NCBI GenBank assembly: GCA_036703315.1 | Contig: DATNPH010000115.1 | Location: 1-38,204 of the forward strand | Origin: DATNPH01 sp036703315 | Lineage (GTDB): Bacteria; Cyanobacteriota; Cyanobacteriia; Cyanobacteriales; Coleofasciculaceae | Direction: 5' to 3' | Length of the DNA stretch: 38,204 nt | Part shown: positions 8,569 through 17,470 of the stretch, piece after piece | How the letters are laid out: each line of letters begins with the position of its first letter | Position numbering within the stretch: position 1 is the first letter of the stretch | Translations under genes and position numbers: made by a program | The notes under the pieces: generated by a model | Database searches by the model: none | The model's input: the letters and a program-made list of their open reading frames with translations, nothing else | What the model was told of the DNA's origin: nothing

Positions 8569-8985
8569 CTATGGTTCTACATTCTTTATTCTAGATTCTA
8601 GATTCAAGAGTGTCTGCCGCAGGCTCTCCTCCGAGTCTATCTCCTCCCAGTTCACGGGCATCGCTTTGAACAATTCCAGAGCCGCTTGCACCCATACTTC
8701 CTTTGGAATTTTAGAACCGTGCCGCCGTTTCCCAACTTTTAGCAGTTCGTTGAGCCAGTCGTTCAACTCTATGGGAAGACGCAAGTTCACTGCCTCCCTC
8801 TCGCCTTTTTCCAAGAATCTTGATTCTTGATTCTCTATTCTAGGTTCTTGATTCTCTATTCTAGGTTCTTGATTATTTGGCTCTGGGGGTTGAGTTGGAG
8901 TCTCTGTTTGCGTCTTGCTAAAAATCCCCTGTGACAAAGGGTTGTCACCCAGAACCGAGCGGGACTTACTTTTACTCACTGCCAT
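8569..8985 (-). CDS. ParA-partner DNA-binding protein (ribbon-helix-helix type, inferred)
   Basis: The 138-residue protein overlaps the end of parA by ten bases, the usual position of the centromere-binding partner. The N-terminal half is disordered and carries a seven-residue repeat (NQEPRIE twice). The C-terminal half starts with AVNLRLPIELNDWLNELLK and RHGSKIPKEVWVQAALELF, which fits a strand followed by two helices as in ribbon-helix-helix proteins such as ParG. It lacks the features of a long ParB. It probably binds the AGAAT-rich repeats in and around the locus and represses its own operon. Confidence 0.6.
   Translation of the reverse strand: MAVSKSKSRSVLGDNPLSQGIFSKTQTETPTQPPEPNNQEPRIENQEPRIENQESRFLEKGEREAVNLRLPIELNDWLNELLKVGKRRHGSKIPKEVWVQAALELFKAMPVNWEEIDSEESLRQTLLNLESRIKNVEP
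8811..8880. repeat. ATTCT-rich direct repeats inside the ParA-partner gene
   Basis: A 21-base unit (beginning TTGATTCTCTATTCTAGG) is repeated twice in tandem and is flanked by further TTGATTC and CAAGAATC copies. It encodes the NQEPRIE repeat of the protein. A related cluster (ATTCTAGATTCTAGATTC) lies at about 8579-8605 at the end of the same gene. Because similar motifs occur in the parA promoter region, these may be binding sites, not only protein repeats. Confidence 0.65.
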
Positions 8986-9737
8986 TGGTACACCTCTTCA
9001 ACTAATTCACGATAAGCCTTTGCCCCAGCTCCATCAGGGTCGTACTCAAAAATCGATTCCGAATGCGAGGGAGCCTCTCGTAACTTCACCGTCTCTGGAA
9101 TCACGCTCTTGAACATCTGGTCACCAAAGTGACTTGTAAGCGAAGCGAAAACCTCTTTCGACAGGTTGTTCCTGCCATCAAAACGGGTAGCCAGCACCCC
9201 CGCAACGCGAATCGGGTGGTCTAAATGCTCTCGAACTAAGGTCAGCGCCCGTTCGATGCCCCGAATCCCCAATAGCCCCAGGTAACTCATGTCTACGGGG
9301 ATAATCACCCCATCACTCGCCATCAGTGCGTTGACCGCAAACACCCCAACGTTAGGTGGACAATCAATCAGGATGAAGTCATACTGCTTGACCACAGGTG
9401 CTAGGGCTTTCTTTAGGAGTAACTCCCGACCGGGACGCCCTGAAATTGGGATTTCCTCCTCAGCGAGCAGAATATTTGACGGCGCGACATCAACACCGCT
9501 TGGAGTGGAGACAATCACAGAGCCTAAGGGGCGCAGTAGCTGTAAGACATCTTTGAGCTGTTCTTCTAGCTGCCAAATCGGCACCCCCAAGGCGGCTGAA
9601 GAGTTGCCCTGCGGGTCAATGTCGATGAGCAACACCCGCTGCTTTTTGAAGCTAACCAGACCCACTGCCAGATTGTAGGCTGTGGTCGATTTGCCTACCC
9701 CGCCCTTCATGTTGAACACCGCCACGATTCGGGTCAC
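8976..9737 (-). CDS. parA: ParA family partition ATPase
   Basis: The 253-residue protein has the deviant Walker A motif KGGVGKST at residues 11-18 (signature lysine at 11), Walker A' LLIDIDPQGN near 37-46 and Walker B FILIDCPPN. It lacks an N-terminal HTH extension, as in type Ib and chromosomal-type ParA proteins. ParA dimers bind the nucleoid and move plasmid copies when stimulated by their partner. The start is a GTG with AGAAGG upstream; the nearby ATG is out of frame. It forms a two-gene operon with the overlapping gene downstream. Confidence 0.93.
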   Translation of the reverse strand: MTRIVAVFNMKGGVGKSTTAYNLAVGLVSFKKQRVLLIDIDPQGNSSAALGVPIWQLEEQLKDVLQLLRPLGSVIVSTPSGVDVAPSNILLAEEEIPISGRPGRELLLKKALAPVVKQYDFILIDCPPNVGVFAVNALMASDGVIIPVDMSYLGLLGIRGIERALTLVREHLDHPIRVAGVLATRFDGRNNLSKEVFASLTSHFGDQMFKSVIPETVKLREAPSHSESIFEYDPDGAGAKAYRELVEEVYQWQ

Positions 9738-9782
9738 AAGCCATGCCTTCTCAAGCTATTTTTTGTTGACGCTAATAATCAT

Positions 9783-9802
9783 TATAGAATCTAGAGTCTA
9801 TA
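9783..9802. promoter_or_regulatory. 20-bp palindrome upstream of parA (candidate operator or parS)
   Basis: TATAGAATCTAGAGTCTATA is palindromic except for one mismatched pair (positions 7 and 14) and has TCTAGA at its centre. It lies about 45 bases upstream of the parA start, next to more AATC/ATTCTTGATTC copies (to about 9822). It shares the AGAATC/ATTCT core with the repeats in the downstream gene. Position and symmetry fit a site bound by the ribbon-helix-helix partner. Confidence 0.5.
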
Positions 9803-9885
9803 ATCAATATTCTTGATTCTTTAAAATTGAGCCAGATACCACACCCCTACCACTGCGCTTCCATTGGATGTGCTACGGTACGGCG

Positions 9886-12774
9886 CTAGTCATCCGATTG
9901 CTCGTCATCGTCATCTAGCATGAGGACATAATCAGCCATCTGTTTAGCGTAATGAAGGACTCTAGGCACTTCCAAGAAGTCTTCATATTGCAAAACTCCA
10001 TGACGGGATTCGTGAGCGCTCGCAGCTAAATCTAGTAAGTTATCCTTGTCATCCTCTTGATAGTAGCCTATGGCAATCTCTACAAGAGAAGGATGCACCC
10101 AAGGTTTTCCAGGTTGCTCTATCCTAGATAAATCTTTGGGAATGTCACTCATCGTCGAAGACTTATTACCAATACTGAAAAATACACGGTCATTGTCTGG
10201 ATTTTTGAATAGACCAGTAATAAATCCAGATATTTTTTCCCCATCCATCCCAAACCACTCTGATGTTTCATCCCCAGAGCGCAGTCGGATAACACGCAGT
10301 CCAGCGAATTCCTCAAAAACGGGTTTGTCTCGCTCGGCAAACGATAATCCCTTGACAGAAATTTGTGTATCCTGTAGCCACGTCCATTGCTGACGGATAT
10401 TCTGAGCTAAACAGTACAGTAATGTCGGCTTGCCCCTTAACTCTTTCTTGTTGAGAGTCTCCTGAATAAATGTTCTGATTTTAGCCTTACCTTTATCGTC
10501 ATTGGTAAAGCCTTCTCCCTCCTTGTTTATGCGGGTCAAGGCTTCATCATAGGCTATCCATGATTCTAGACCGGGAAAAATAGCACTAATTTCAGCAGTC
10601 AAAGAAGACATTTTGACAATGACGGGAATTGTTTGGGGTTTCCCATCACCGCTAGTTTCGGAAGTTCGATTGACTAGCCATAGTCCTACTTCATTGATAG
10701 GGGTATCTTTGTTTACCTTGGGAAGTGTTATGTGAGATGGAGCCATTCGCACTCCTAAAGAGCGCAACAGGTCGATAAAGCTAGAGATAGCTTTTTGGCA
10801 ATAATTTTTTTGTTCGGGAGTAATAAATTGGCTGACAAGTCCCTCATCAGCAAAACCAAGTCGAATAGAACTTTTGGGGTCTCTCCAAGGTGCTAGCAAA
10901 GGTTTTTTTTCATTTTCTTTACCCTCGTCATTTTTTTCTACAAATTTCCAATATTTTTTCTCGTAAAGTTCAAACCAAACTCCCACTTTTCCAGCTAGTT
11001 TAGATTTAACAGGCTGCACAAGAGCAGCTATCTCATCCCTTCGCTTCTTTATAGCTTTTTCTCGCTCTGTACTGTTCGGTTTGGATTCCGGAGATAAATC
11101 TAGGCGCTGTGCTAAGCCAGCAACTTCATGTACGCAGATAGCCACTGTTAAACCTTCCGGAAAGGAGTAACTTCCCGGTGCTGCCTCTGGCAACCCTAAG
11201 CAGTATTTTATAGCTTTGAGACGTTCTACCAGATTCTCTTCATTGATGTACCAAATCCAAATTGTTAAATGTTCGCCAACGGATGAACGAATTGCACGCC
11301 GCAACGTTGCTTGTTCGCTACTACGTTCTTCATAAAACTGCTCCAGTCTCAACTGAAAAGCTTTTTCCGTTTCTTCTAGATTTGGTTGCCAGCTAAGATG
11401 CTCTAACTCCTGTTTTTTCAAGAGTCCTTCGCGACGCAACTGGTAATCTGATTCTGACTCTCTTTTTTTCTTAACACATTTCTTCAGTTCGGTTTCCTGT
11501 TGGCGTAACAGTCTTTTTTTTCTGGCTGCAAATTGCTTATCGGTTTCGGCTTTTTTCCTAAGAATAGGCTCGTCAAAATTTTTTTCTGGCTTTTTCAAGT
11601 CAAAGAACTGACTTGACTGCTTGTTTGTCTTATAATCTTTACGTTGACAATCTATTGGTTGCCAATAATCCTTTAATACATCAGCTATTTGGCTTAAGAG
11701 TTGGTGAGTATTAACTGTAGGTAATCCTTTAGATACTTTATGCTTGGGTTTCATCCCTTCTTTATAAGTAATGCCAATGTTAGGATTACCTATTAAAGCT
11801 TCCGAAGAATTAGCCAATATTTGTTGCGGAGTCACCGAAAGAATGTCTAATTTTTTCAGCAATATAGCTAAGTTTTCATCCCAGTCGGCTACACCGTTCT
11901 TTAATACCATCCGGCAAGAGAGGAAATATTCTGTCAACTCATCAGGATTTAGTGCTTGTCCCCAATTCAGTTTGGCACGGATGTAAGCATTACTGCCGTG
12001 ACTCTTTGACAATTTAGAATCCTTGATACTGAGCCAGCGCCTAATGCTTGGCTTAACATCTAGTCGGGGGTAATGTAAGTTAGGTTCCAGCACCATTCTC
12101 AATTTTAAAACGATTGAATAATAGTAAATTTGTCCGTCTTCTGTGTAATTTAATGGATGCCAAGAGATTAACTCTGCTCCTTTTCCACTTGATGGTATAG
12201 TTCGGTAAAATTGAAGTTTTTCGCCATCCACTTCAAACTCTAGTCCTGGTTTGGTTAGTTCTGTCGCTAAAATGTGAGGCAACCAAATAAAGTCATTGCC
12301 AGACAGGTTAGCCGTTCCATTTGGAAGAGTCAAAAAATGCTTTCTATAGGGTATCTCTTTCCTTTCCCAAACCAATTTGTCAGCAGACAGATAACTCATT
12401 GCCAATTGTCGTTCCTGAGCAGTGATACCAACTTTCCCTCTCTTGCATGGTTCGTCGGAATATTCTGTATCTATCCAATAAGACAAGATTGCCGACAACT
12501 TTTTTGTGTCTAATGGGTGAGAACTGTATAACCAAAAATGCTCTGATTTAGGTGACACATTGCCAAGGTGAATTAAACCAGGAACTAGTCTTAATCCTTT
12601 ATAAAGGGACTTGACAGGAAGAGCTGTTTTATCAATTGATGTTTTATCCCTTTTGGCTGTAATCCGTCTGATGAATTCCTTTGCTTCTTCAGGGAAATTC
12701 ATCACATAAAATTCTTGCGTTGCTAAGTCAGATTTTAATCTGAAAGCGCATAAACGGATTGTTGGGTATGCCAT
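9886..12774 (-). CDS. PIWI-RE protein (DUF3962 / RNaseH_pPIWI_RE)
   Basis: The 962-residue protein fits the bacterial PIWI-RE family: an N-terminal X-type region (about 1-390), a region compatible with the MID domain (about 500-620) and a PIWI/RNase H-like C-terminal domain (about 640-950). The family-type arginine stretch is GLRVIRLRSGDETSEW (R830/R832) and the conserved glutamate is probably E899 in HPSLVEIAIGY. PIWI modules bind a guide strand and present it to a complementary target; the family is predicted to act in guide-dependent restriction. Residues about 400-490 are extremely rich in Lys, Arg, Glu and Gln and probably form a long coiled coil. The gene is AT-rich and contains no GCGATCGC octamer, unlike the surroundings. 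It follows the helicase gene by 20 bases. Confidence 0.85.
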   Translation of the reverse strand: MAYPTIRLCAFRLKSDLATQEFYVMNFPEEAKEFIRRITAKRDKTSIDKTALPVKSLYKGLRLVPGLIHLGNVSPKSEHFWLYSSHPLDTKKLSAILSYWIDTEYSDEPCKRGKVGITAQERQLAMSYLSADKLVWERKEIPYRKHFLTLPNGTANLSGNDFIWLPHILATELTKPGLEFEVDGEKLQFYRTIPSSGKGAELISWHPLNYTEDGQIYYYSIVLKLRMVLEPNLHYPRLDVKPSIRRWLSIKDSKLSKSHGSNAYIRAKLNWGQALNPDELTEYFLSCRMVLKNGVADWDENLAILLKKLDILSVTPQQILANSSEALIGNPNIGITYKEGMKPKHKVSKGLPTVNTHQLLSQIADVLKDYWQPIDCQRKDYKTNKQSSQFFDLKKPEKNFDEPILRKKAETDKQFAARKKRLLRQQETELKKCVKKKRESESDYQLRREGLLKKQELEHLSWQPNLEETEKAFQLRLEQFYEERSSEQATLRRAIRSSVGEHLTIWIWYINEENLVERLKAIKYCLGLPEAAPGSYSFPEGLTVAICVHEVAGLAQRLDLSPESKPNSTEREKAIKKRRDEIAALVQPVKSKLAGKVGVWFELYEKKYWKFVEKNDEGKENEKKPLLAPWRDPKSSIRLGFADEGLVSQFITPEQKNYCQKAISSFIDLLRSLGVRMAPSHITLPKVNKDTPINEVGLWLVNRTSETSGDGKPQTIPVIVKMSSLTAEISAIFPGLESWIAYDEALTRINKEGEGFTNDDKGKAKIRTFIQETLNKKELRGKPTLLYCLAQNIRQQWTWLQDTQISVKGLSFAERDKPVFEEFAGLRVIRLRSGDETSEWFGMDGEKISGFITGLFKNPDNDRVFFSIGNKSSTMSDIPKDLSRIEQPGKPWVHPSLVEIAIGYYQEDDKDNLLDLAASAHESRHGVLQYEDFLEVPRVLHYAKQMADYVLMLDDDDEQSDD

Positions 12775-12794
12775 GAGGGATAACCTATAAGTAA

Positions 12795-15700
12795 TTAGAG
12801 ATTGACTTGGGGTAAACCAGAAAGGTTTTTAGTTTTTGCGATCGCATGATAAAAAGGACGGTAGAGAGATTGCACTACCAAGCGATCGGGTAGGGGAATT
12901 TGCGGGTCATTTTCAAAATAAGGACGCAGTAAATTTACAATCCCCACAATGACACTGCTGGCAGCAATATCTTCTTTACCATCTTGGTTTCTAGCGGTAT
13001 TTATCCCAAACTTGGCGTCACACCAAAAAACTTGTGCATTGGCATTGCCACGAATCAGACGCCCTATTACCTGCCAAAGAGAAACAAGAATATCCCAATG
13101 CACAGCCTTTCGATCCTCTTCGGGTAGAGTCCTTAATTTCAGCGAGAGGTGCAGCAGGTGAAGCCATTGACGATACGCAGCGTCGCGAAACTCCTTACCT
13201 AGTTTCTTTAATGTTTCCCCTGTTGCCGTTTTATAATTGTCGATCGCCCAACGGTTGATGGAGTGAATCGCATAAGATAAATCGTCAGGAACAGGGTGAG
13301 GTAAAACTAGAAAGTAAGCCGCTCCAATTACCGCGATTCCATTCTCATCAACAATATTATGCCCTCGCTCAAATGCTTTGATTGGACTAATCAGAATTGG
13401 TTCAGGTCTTGTAGCAAAATCCGGCGAACGCCCCCGTTGCAACAACTTATAATTCTCTGGGTTGTCGTCCCAAATTTCCGAGTCTTCATCATCCGGAGAA
13501 AGAGCTACGATATTATCTTCCCATCCTAAATTTTTTAGGCAATCATAAACCCACCTAACTTGTTTATAGCTATTAACCATTAATGAGATTTTTCTACCCT
13601 TCAATTCTTTGATATTGTCATTTAGATAGTCTTCTTTTACTAAATTGGTAACAATTTGTTCTAGGTTACGACGCTTATTATCTCCAGCTCCCGACACAGA
13701 GATAGGGTTTTGATGCTTATCAGAAAATTTTAAAAACTTTGAGGTTATGACTATTTCCTCTGATGTATCTGGTACAAGCACTCCAAAAACAGGTATATCA
13801 ACATGGTATGCAGGGGATTTTCCCGCCCAACTTGTTCCCGACATTAGCAATAGGTGCGGACTGGCAATATTATCTCCTTTGAATAATTCATCAAAATGCA
13901 GTAACAACCAACGTCCAACGCCCGTGCAGCGGAAAAACTGTAAGCTGCCTAATGACTCTCTGTAGGATTTGTGGTACTGAAACGCCAATTGATTCCCCAT
14001 TGGCATTGCTGGAATAACCGCATTAAAGTCTGGTGGGGGAGCATCAAACCACATTGAATCTGATGTATCCAGATTGAGGATTCCTTGCACCTGTCGCCAT
14101 TTGCTCATCATAAAGGAGAGCTTGCTTTGCAGAACACAAACTAGCAAGGCAAACTCTAGTTTGACGGCAATTTCCTTGATTTTTTCCGGGGACAAGGCAA
14201 CAGTTGCAGTTTGCTGAACCCATTGCTGAATAGCTGCACGTTTTTTGTCTTTTTTAGCTAACGGAAATAAGGGATTATGCTCGTTGTCTAAATTTCTGAT
14301 GTATGGCTCAAACGTACCCTTCATTAAGGCATCGCATTGTTGAGATTGTTCTGCATTATCCGGGTCTGTTATTGTTAGTAACGTAGCGACCTCTCGCAAC
14401 AATAGCCAGTCCGTAAAATAATGCTTGGAGTCTCGCCATTTAGCTAAGTCATTTTCATTGCTCAATAGGTGGTATATTTTATCGGCTGTTCCGTTGGCTA
14501 TACGGCAAGCGTCCCACCAATCTGAGACAATCTCATTCTCAAGAAGTATTGACTTTTCATGCTTCAATTTGGCTTCAACATAATCGTGAAGCTTGTTCAA
14601 CCAAGCATCTCTAGCAGGTCTGCACAATGTCTTATCAGGGCTAAATGCTTTATCCAGATAGGCTTGGTGTTGGTCAACTTCATCCACGATGACCAAATCG
14701 CTGCGCCTACAAACCAATTCAAAATACAGGATGCTCTCTCGGTTTATTGCTCGTGGAACCCTGCTATAAACTAAGCTTCCTGGTGTGGCAATCCAGATAG
14801 AAGCGTTAACTGGATCGCAGTCTTTTTTATGAGAGGGACATACACCGTAAGCTGGACAAGCTTTGTTCTTGGATGATGGCTCTGATTCTTCTTCATTGTT
14901 TGTCTCTATAGGTTCCAAGTTAAAACATGGCTGCGTACCAATTTCAAATGGTGTTGTCATCTCAGGCTTTACTGAAGGTGTCAATAGGCAAGTATTACTC
15001 AGCCATTGGAACCCCGGATGGTCTTGGTTAAAAGCTTCATTTGGATGAGAGTTGTAAACGGCTTTGTGTAATCTATTTAAGTGGCTGGCTTTGTTGGAAC
15101 TCCCCAAAATAGGAGCCACGTCAGTAATTCCAACTTCGGCAAACATCTTAGTCAACTCAAAGATTTGTAGCACATCCGCTACTACCAGCGTGACGTGCAA
15201 TTTCTTACGCCACGCATAGACTGCCAAAACTTTCATTAAGTTGGACTTGCCGGATGACACCATCCCTACTAAATGCAGTATTCTATTGATGGTTAAAGTC
15301 TTAGCTTCAACTAATTCTTGGGTGTCATTAAATACCTGTAACTTGACTTTACTAAAACGGCTTACCCACTCCGGGTTTAGTCCCCTATTACGCCTTTGCT
15401 CATCCATCCATTCGGCTGTTTTCTTAAGTTCAGCCCAAGATACTGGTAGCGGATTCCTCAGTTGCACACCAGCTACATTGTGACTTGGTGGACGTTGAAA
15501 ATTAGCAATCAGAGGCGATATTGCAACGGTTTCCTTTTTTCCTTTTACTTCGCACTTATAATTTCCTGCTTTTGCCCAGGCAAGCGCCTTTCTTTGTGAT
15601 AACTCTACTGACTTATTTAAGGCATCGTTATAAATCTGGAATCGGTGATTGGCAACTGTAATATTGGTTCGCCTTAGATATTCCCAAGATTCCCCTTCTT

Positions 15701-16007
15701 CATAAACTTCATACCCACGAATATCTGACGGAAAGTATCGATAACGCTGTAGGGCTTCTTTCCAGATAAATGGACTATCGAAGTGTGGCAAGAGATGACG
15801 AGCGATCGCCAACATTCGATACTGATTTTCCGTCCAATTTTGGCATTCTGGATGCGAGGAAGGATAACCAGTCAGTAGAACCCACAGACTGTCAGCATTA
15901 GCGTCAGGAACCAAGACGCTCAACAAGTACAGCCCTAACTCGACCTCACATAAATCTTTATCTAAATCATCTTTAAGAGATGCATACCATTGAGCAGTAT
16001 TTCTCAT
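12795..16007 (-). CDS. DinG/XPD-like helicase of the PIWI-RE island (pPIWI_RE_Z type)
   Basis: The 1070-residue protein has an N-terminal region of about 240 residues that would be the Z domain, then a superfamily 2 helicase: Walker A GMVSSGKS at 248-255, Walker B with DEVD at 442-445, and a motif VI QVIGRLIRG near residue 990. Cysteines at 361, 384, 390 and 397 lie between Walker A and B, as in the iron-sulphur domain of XPD/DinG helicases (CPAYGVCPSHKKDC is clear). DinG enzymes unwind R-loops and DNA:RNA hybrids 5' to 3', the basis for the predicted R-loop targeting. It starts two bases after the preceding gene stops. Confidence 0.85.
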   Translation of the reverse strand: MRNTAQWYASLKDDLDKDLCEVELGLYLLSVLVPDANADSLWVLLTGYPSSHPECQNWTENQYRMLAIARHLLPHFDSPFIWKEALQRYRYFPSDIRGYEVYEEGESWEYLRRTNITVANHRFQIYNDALNKSVELSQRKALAWAKAGNYKCEVKGKKETVAISPLIANFQRPPSHNVAGVQLRNPLPVSWAELKKTAEWMDEQRRNRGLNPEWVSRFSKVKLQVFNDTQELVEAKTLTINRILHLVGMVSSGKSNLMKVLAVYAWRKKLHVTLVVADVLQIFELTKMFAEVGITDVAPILGSSNKASHLNRLHKAVYNSHPNEAFNQDHPGFQWLSNTCLLTPSVKPEMTTPFEIGTQPCFNLEPIETNNEEESEPSSKNKACPAYGVCPSHKKDCDPVNASIWIATPGSLVYSRVPRAINRESILYFELVCRRSDLVIVDEVDQHQAYLDKAFSPDKTLCRPARDAWLNKLHDYVEAKLKHEKSILLENEIVSDWWDACRIANGTADKIYHLLSNENDLAKWRDSKHYFTDWLLLREVATLLTITDPDNAEQSQQCDALMKGTFEPYIRNLDNEHNPLFPLAKKDKKRAAIQQWVQQTATVALSPEKIKEIAVKLEFALLVCVLQSKLSFMMSKWRQVQGILNLDTSDSMWFDAPPPDFNAVIPAMPMGNQLAFQYHKSYRESLGSLQFFRCTGVGRWLLLHFDELFKGDNIASPHLLLMSGTSWAGKSPAYHVDIPVFGVLVPDTSEEIVITSKFLKFSDKHQNPISVSGAGDNKRRNLEQIVTNLVKEDYLNDNIKELKGRKISLMVNSYKQVRWVYDCLKNLGWEDNIVALSPDDEDSEIWDDNPENYKLLQRGRSPDFATRPEPILISPIKAFERGHNIVDENGIAVIGAAYFLVLPHPVPDDLSYAIHSINRWAIDNYKTATGETLKKLGKEFRDAAYRQWLHLLHLSLKLRTLPEEDRKAVHWDILVSLWQVIGRLIRGNANAQVFWCDAKFGINTARNQDGKEDIAASSVIVGIVNLLRPYFENDPQIPLPDRLVVQSLYRPFYHAIAKTKNLSGLPQVNL

Positions 16008-16009
16008 TT

Positions 16010-17275
16010 TTAAATTCCTAGTTTTTTGATAACTTTCTGTACAAATGAGCCTTCAAACATTACCTGAGATTTCTTGAGCGGCACGTTACAGTAACCCCTG
16101 AATTCTTGAATGTACTCCTGACCATAACTTTTCAGTTCATCAGGAAAGACAAAAAAGGATTCATCGTAGGGCTGATGCTTGAGTTTACGAACAGGCTGAT
16201 TGACTTTTTTTGCTAAGTTATATGCAGATTCCCAAAACTTTACGTCAACTGCCCAGACTGTTCCATCTGGAAAAACTAAATGTAAGTCATATTGGTCGAG
16301 TTCTGGATATAACTTAACTTCTAGTAGGTTTAACTGTTTCAATCTCTCTTCTAGCCTGAGTTCTGCTTTACCAGGACGATGAATAAAATATCGCAAATCC
16401 TTCTTAAGCCAGAAGATTTCATCATACTGATTATCGGCTAAAGGGACAGGATTCTTTTTTTCCTTAGCGCAATGCTTATTTTCACACTTTAATTCATCAT
16501 CTTTGGTCAAATACATTAGCCCACCACAATGACCGCAACAGTAAAATTTTTCACCTAACTTGTAAGACTCTGGAGCTTTTTCATAGCTATTGAGCAGAAG
16601 GTCTTGCACTGGCTTAAAATCTACTGCACTATCAACAAAAATTTGTCCCTTTGTTACCACAGGGGTTTCAATAAGATACTTCCTAAACCTCGTATATAGT
16701 TCAGGGTTTTGTGCAGCTTTAGTCATTACTTCATTAATCACTTTCTTTTGGAAATTCCCCCAGTCATCGAAGTATTCCCCTGCTGTTTCAATACAAAACC
16801 CACTCGGCTTTTGGTCTTCTATTAGTTGCTTATCAAGCCATTCTTCAGGGCAATCAATTTCTATATCCCAATCTTTTAAGGGGAGCTGTGCCCATCTGGA
16901 AACAAAATCAGGAACTCCTTGTATCGGTTGACGCACTCCCGCTATTAAACAAGCAAGTGCCAGCTTCTCTACCCCTAATTGCAAGACAGCCGGATATGCC
17001 CAGAGGCTTTTGGGGATTTGCTGTTCATACTCACATAAACCCTTGGCTATCTGTTGCAGCGTATCCTCTCCTAACAGACTCCCCTTTTCAAGCGTTTGGA
17101 CTTCCTCGCTACCCGTAACTAATGAAGTCATGTCGTACCTTCTGTGTCCTGTTGGCGTCCTCATTGCCTTAATCTTTCCCGCCGCCTCCCAACGCCTGAG
17201 AGTATCCACGCTAACCCCAAGGCGCTCCGATGCTTCTTTCGGACTAACAAACTCTGAAATGGGCTTTTCCTCAAT
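16010..17275 (-). CDS. REase-fold protein of the PIWI-RE island with N-terminal HTH
   Basis: If translated from the ATT at 17275 the product has 421 residues. Residues 9-49 form a MerR/excisionase-like HTH (FVSPKEASERLGVS, VDTLRRWEAAGKIKAMRTPT, GHRRYD) much like the N-terminus of IS607-type recombinases. The middle fits the pPIWI_RE_Y region. A zinc-ribbon-like segment (CCGHC at about 246-250, then CENKHC) follows. The C-terminal PD-(D/E)XK core has a glutamate (LLEVKLYPE), YDLHLVFPDGT and the catalytic DVK at about 344-346. The canonical GTG at 17209 would cut through the HTH; AGAGGA lies five bases before the ATT and an in-frame TGA just upstream rules out a longer frame. It is the first gene of the island. 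Confidence 0.75.
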   Translation of the reverse strand: MEEKPISEFVSPKEASERLGVSVDTLRRWEAAGKIKAMRTPTGHRRYDMTSLVTGSEEVQTLEKGSLLGEDTLQQIAKGLCEYEQQIPKSLWAYPAVLQLGVEKLALACLIAGVRQPIQGVPDFVSRWAQLPLKDWDIEIDCPEEWLDKQLIEDQKPSGFCIETAGEYFDDWGNFQKKVINEVMTKAAQNPELYTRFRKYLIETPVVTKGQIFVDSAVDFKPVQDLLLNSYEKAPESYKLGEKFYCCGHCGGLMYLTKDDELKCENKHCAKEKKNPVPLADNQYDEIFWLKKDLRYFIHRPGKAELRLEERLKQLNLLEVKLYPELDQYDLHLVFPDGTVWAVDVKFWESAYNLAKKVNQPVRKLKHQPYDESFFVFPDELKSYGQEYIQEFRGYCNVPLKKSQVMFEGSFVQKVIKKLGI

Positions 17276-17448
17276 TCAGTTCCTCTAATATAGCTGCATT
17301 CCTAGATTTGCATAGATATTTTGGGAAATATTTATGAAGTAGAATCGCAACGCGCTGCTTGCATTAATGGCTCTTCAACAGTAAAGCGCTCGTTCCCCAC
17401 GCCATAATCCACCGTTGCTATAGGGCAGCTCACGCGCCGAAGTCACCG

Positions 17449-17470
17449 AGAGCGATAGCTCTCGCTCTCT
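17449..17470. repeat. hairpin repeat in the PIWI-RE upstream region
   Basis: GAGAGCGA and TCGCTCTC form an eight-base-pair stem with a six-base loop. It lies in a 340-base gene-free region (17276-17613) between the divergent PIWI-RE island and the 177-residue protein gene. Purine-rich and GC-rich dispersed repeats of this look are common between cyanobacterial genes. The PIWI-RE island promoter should lie between here and 17275, in an AT-rich segment (17285-17345). Confidence 0.45.

Noticed and set aside
8811..8880. CRISPR-like repeat
   Set aside because: The 21-base units are directly adjacent with no spacers and lie within a coding region.
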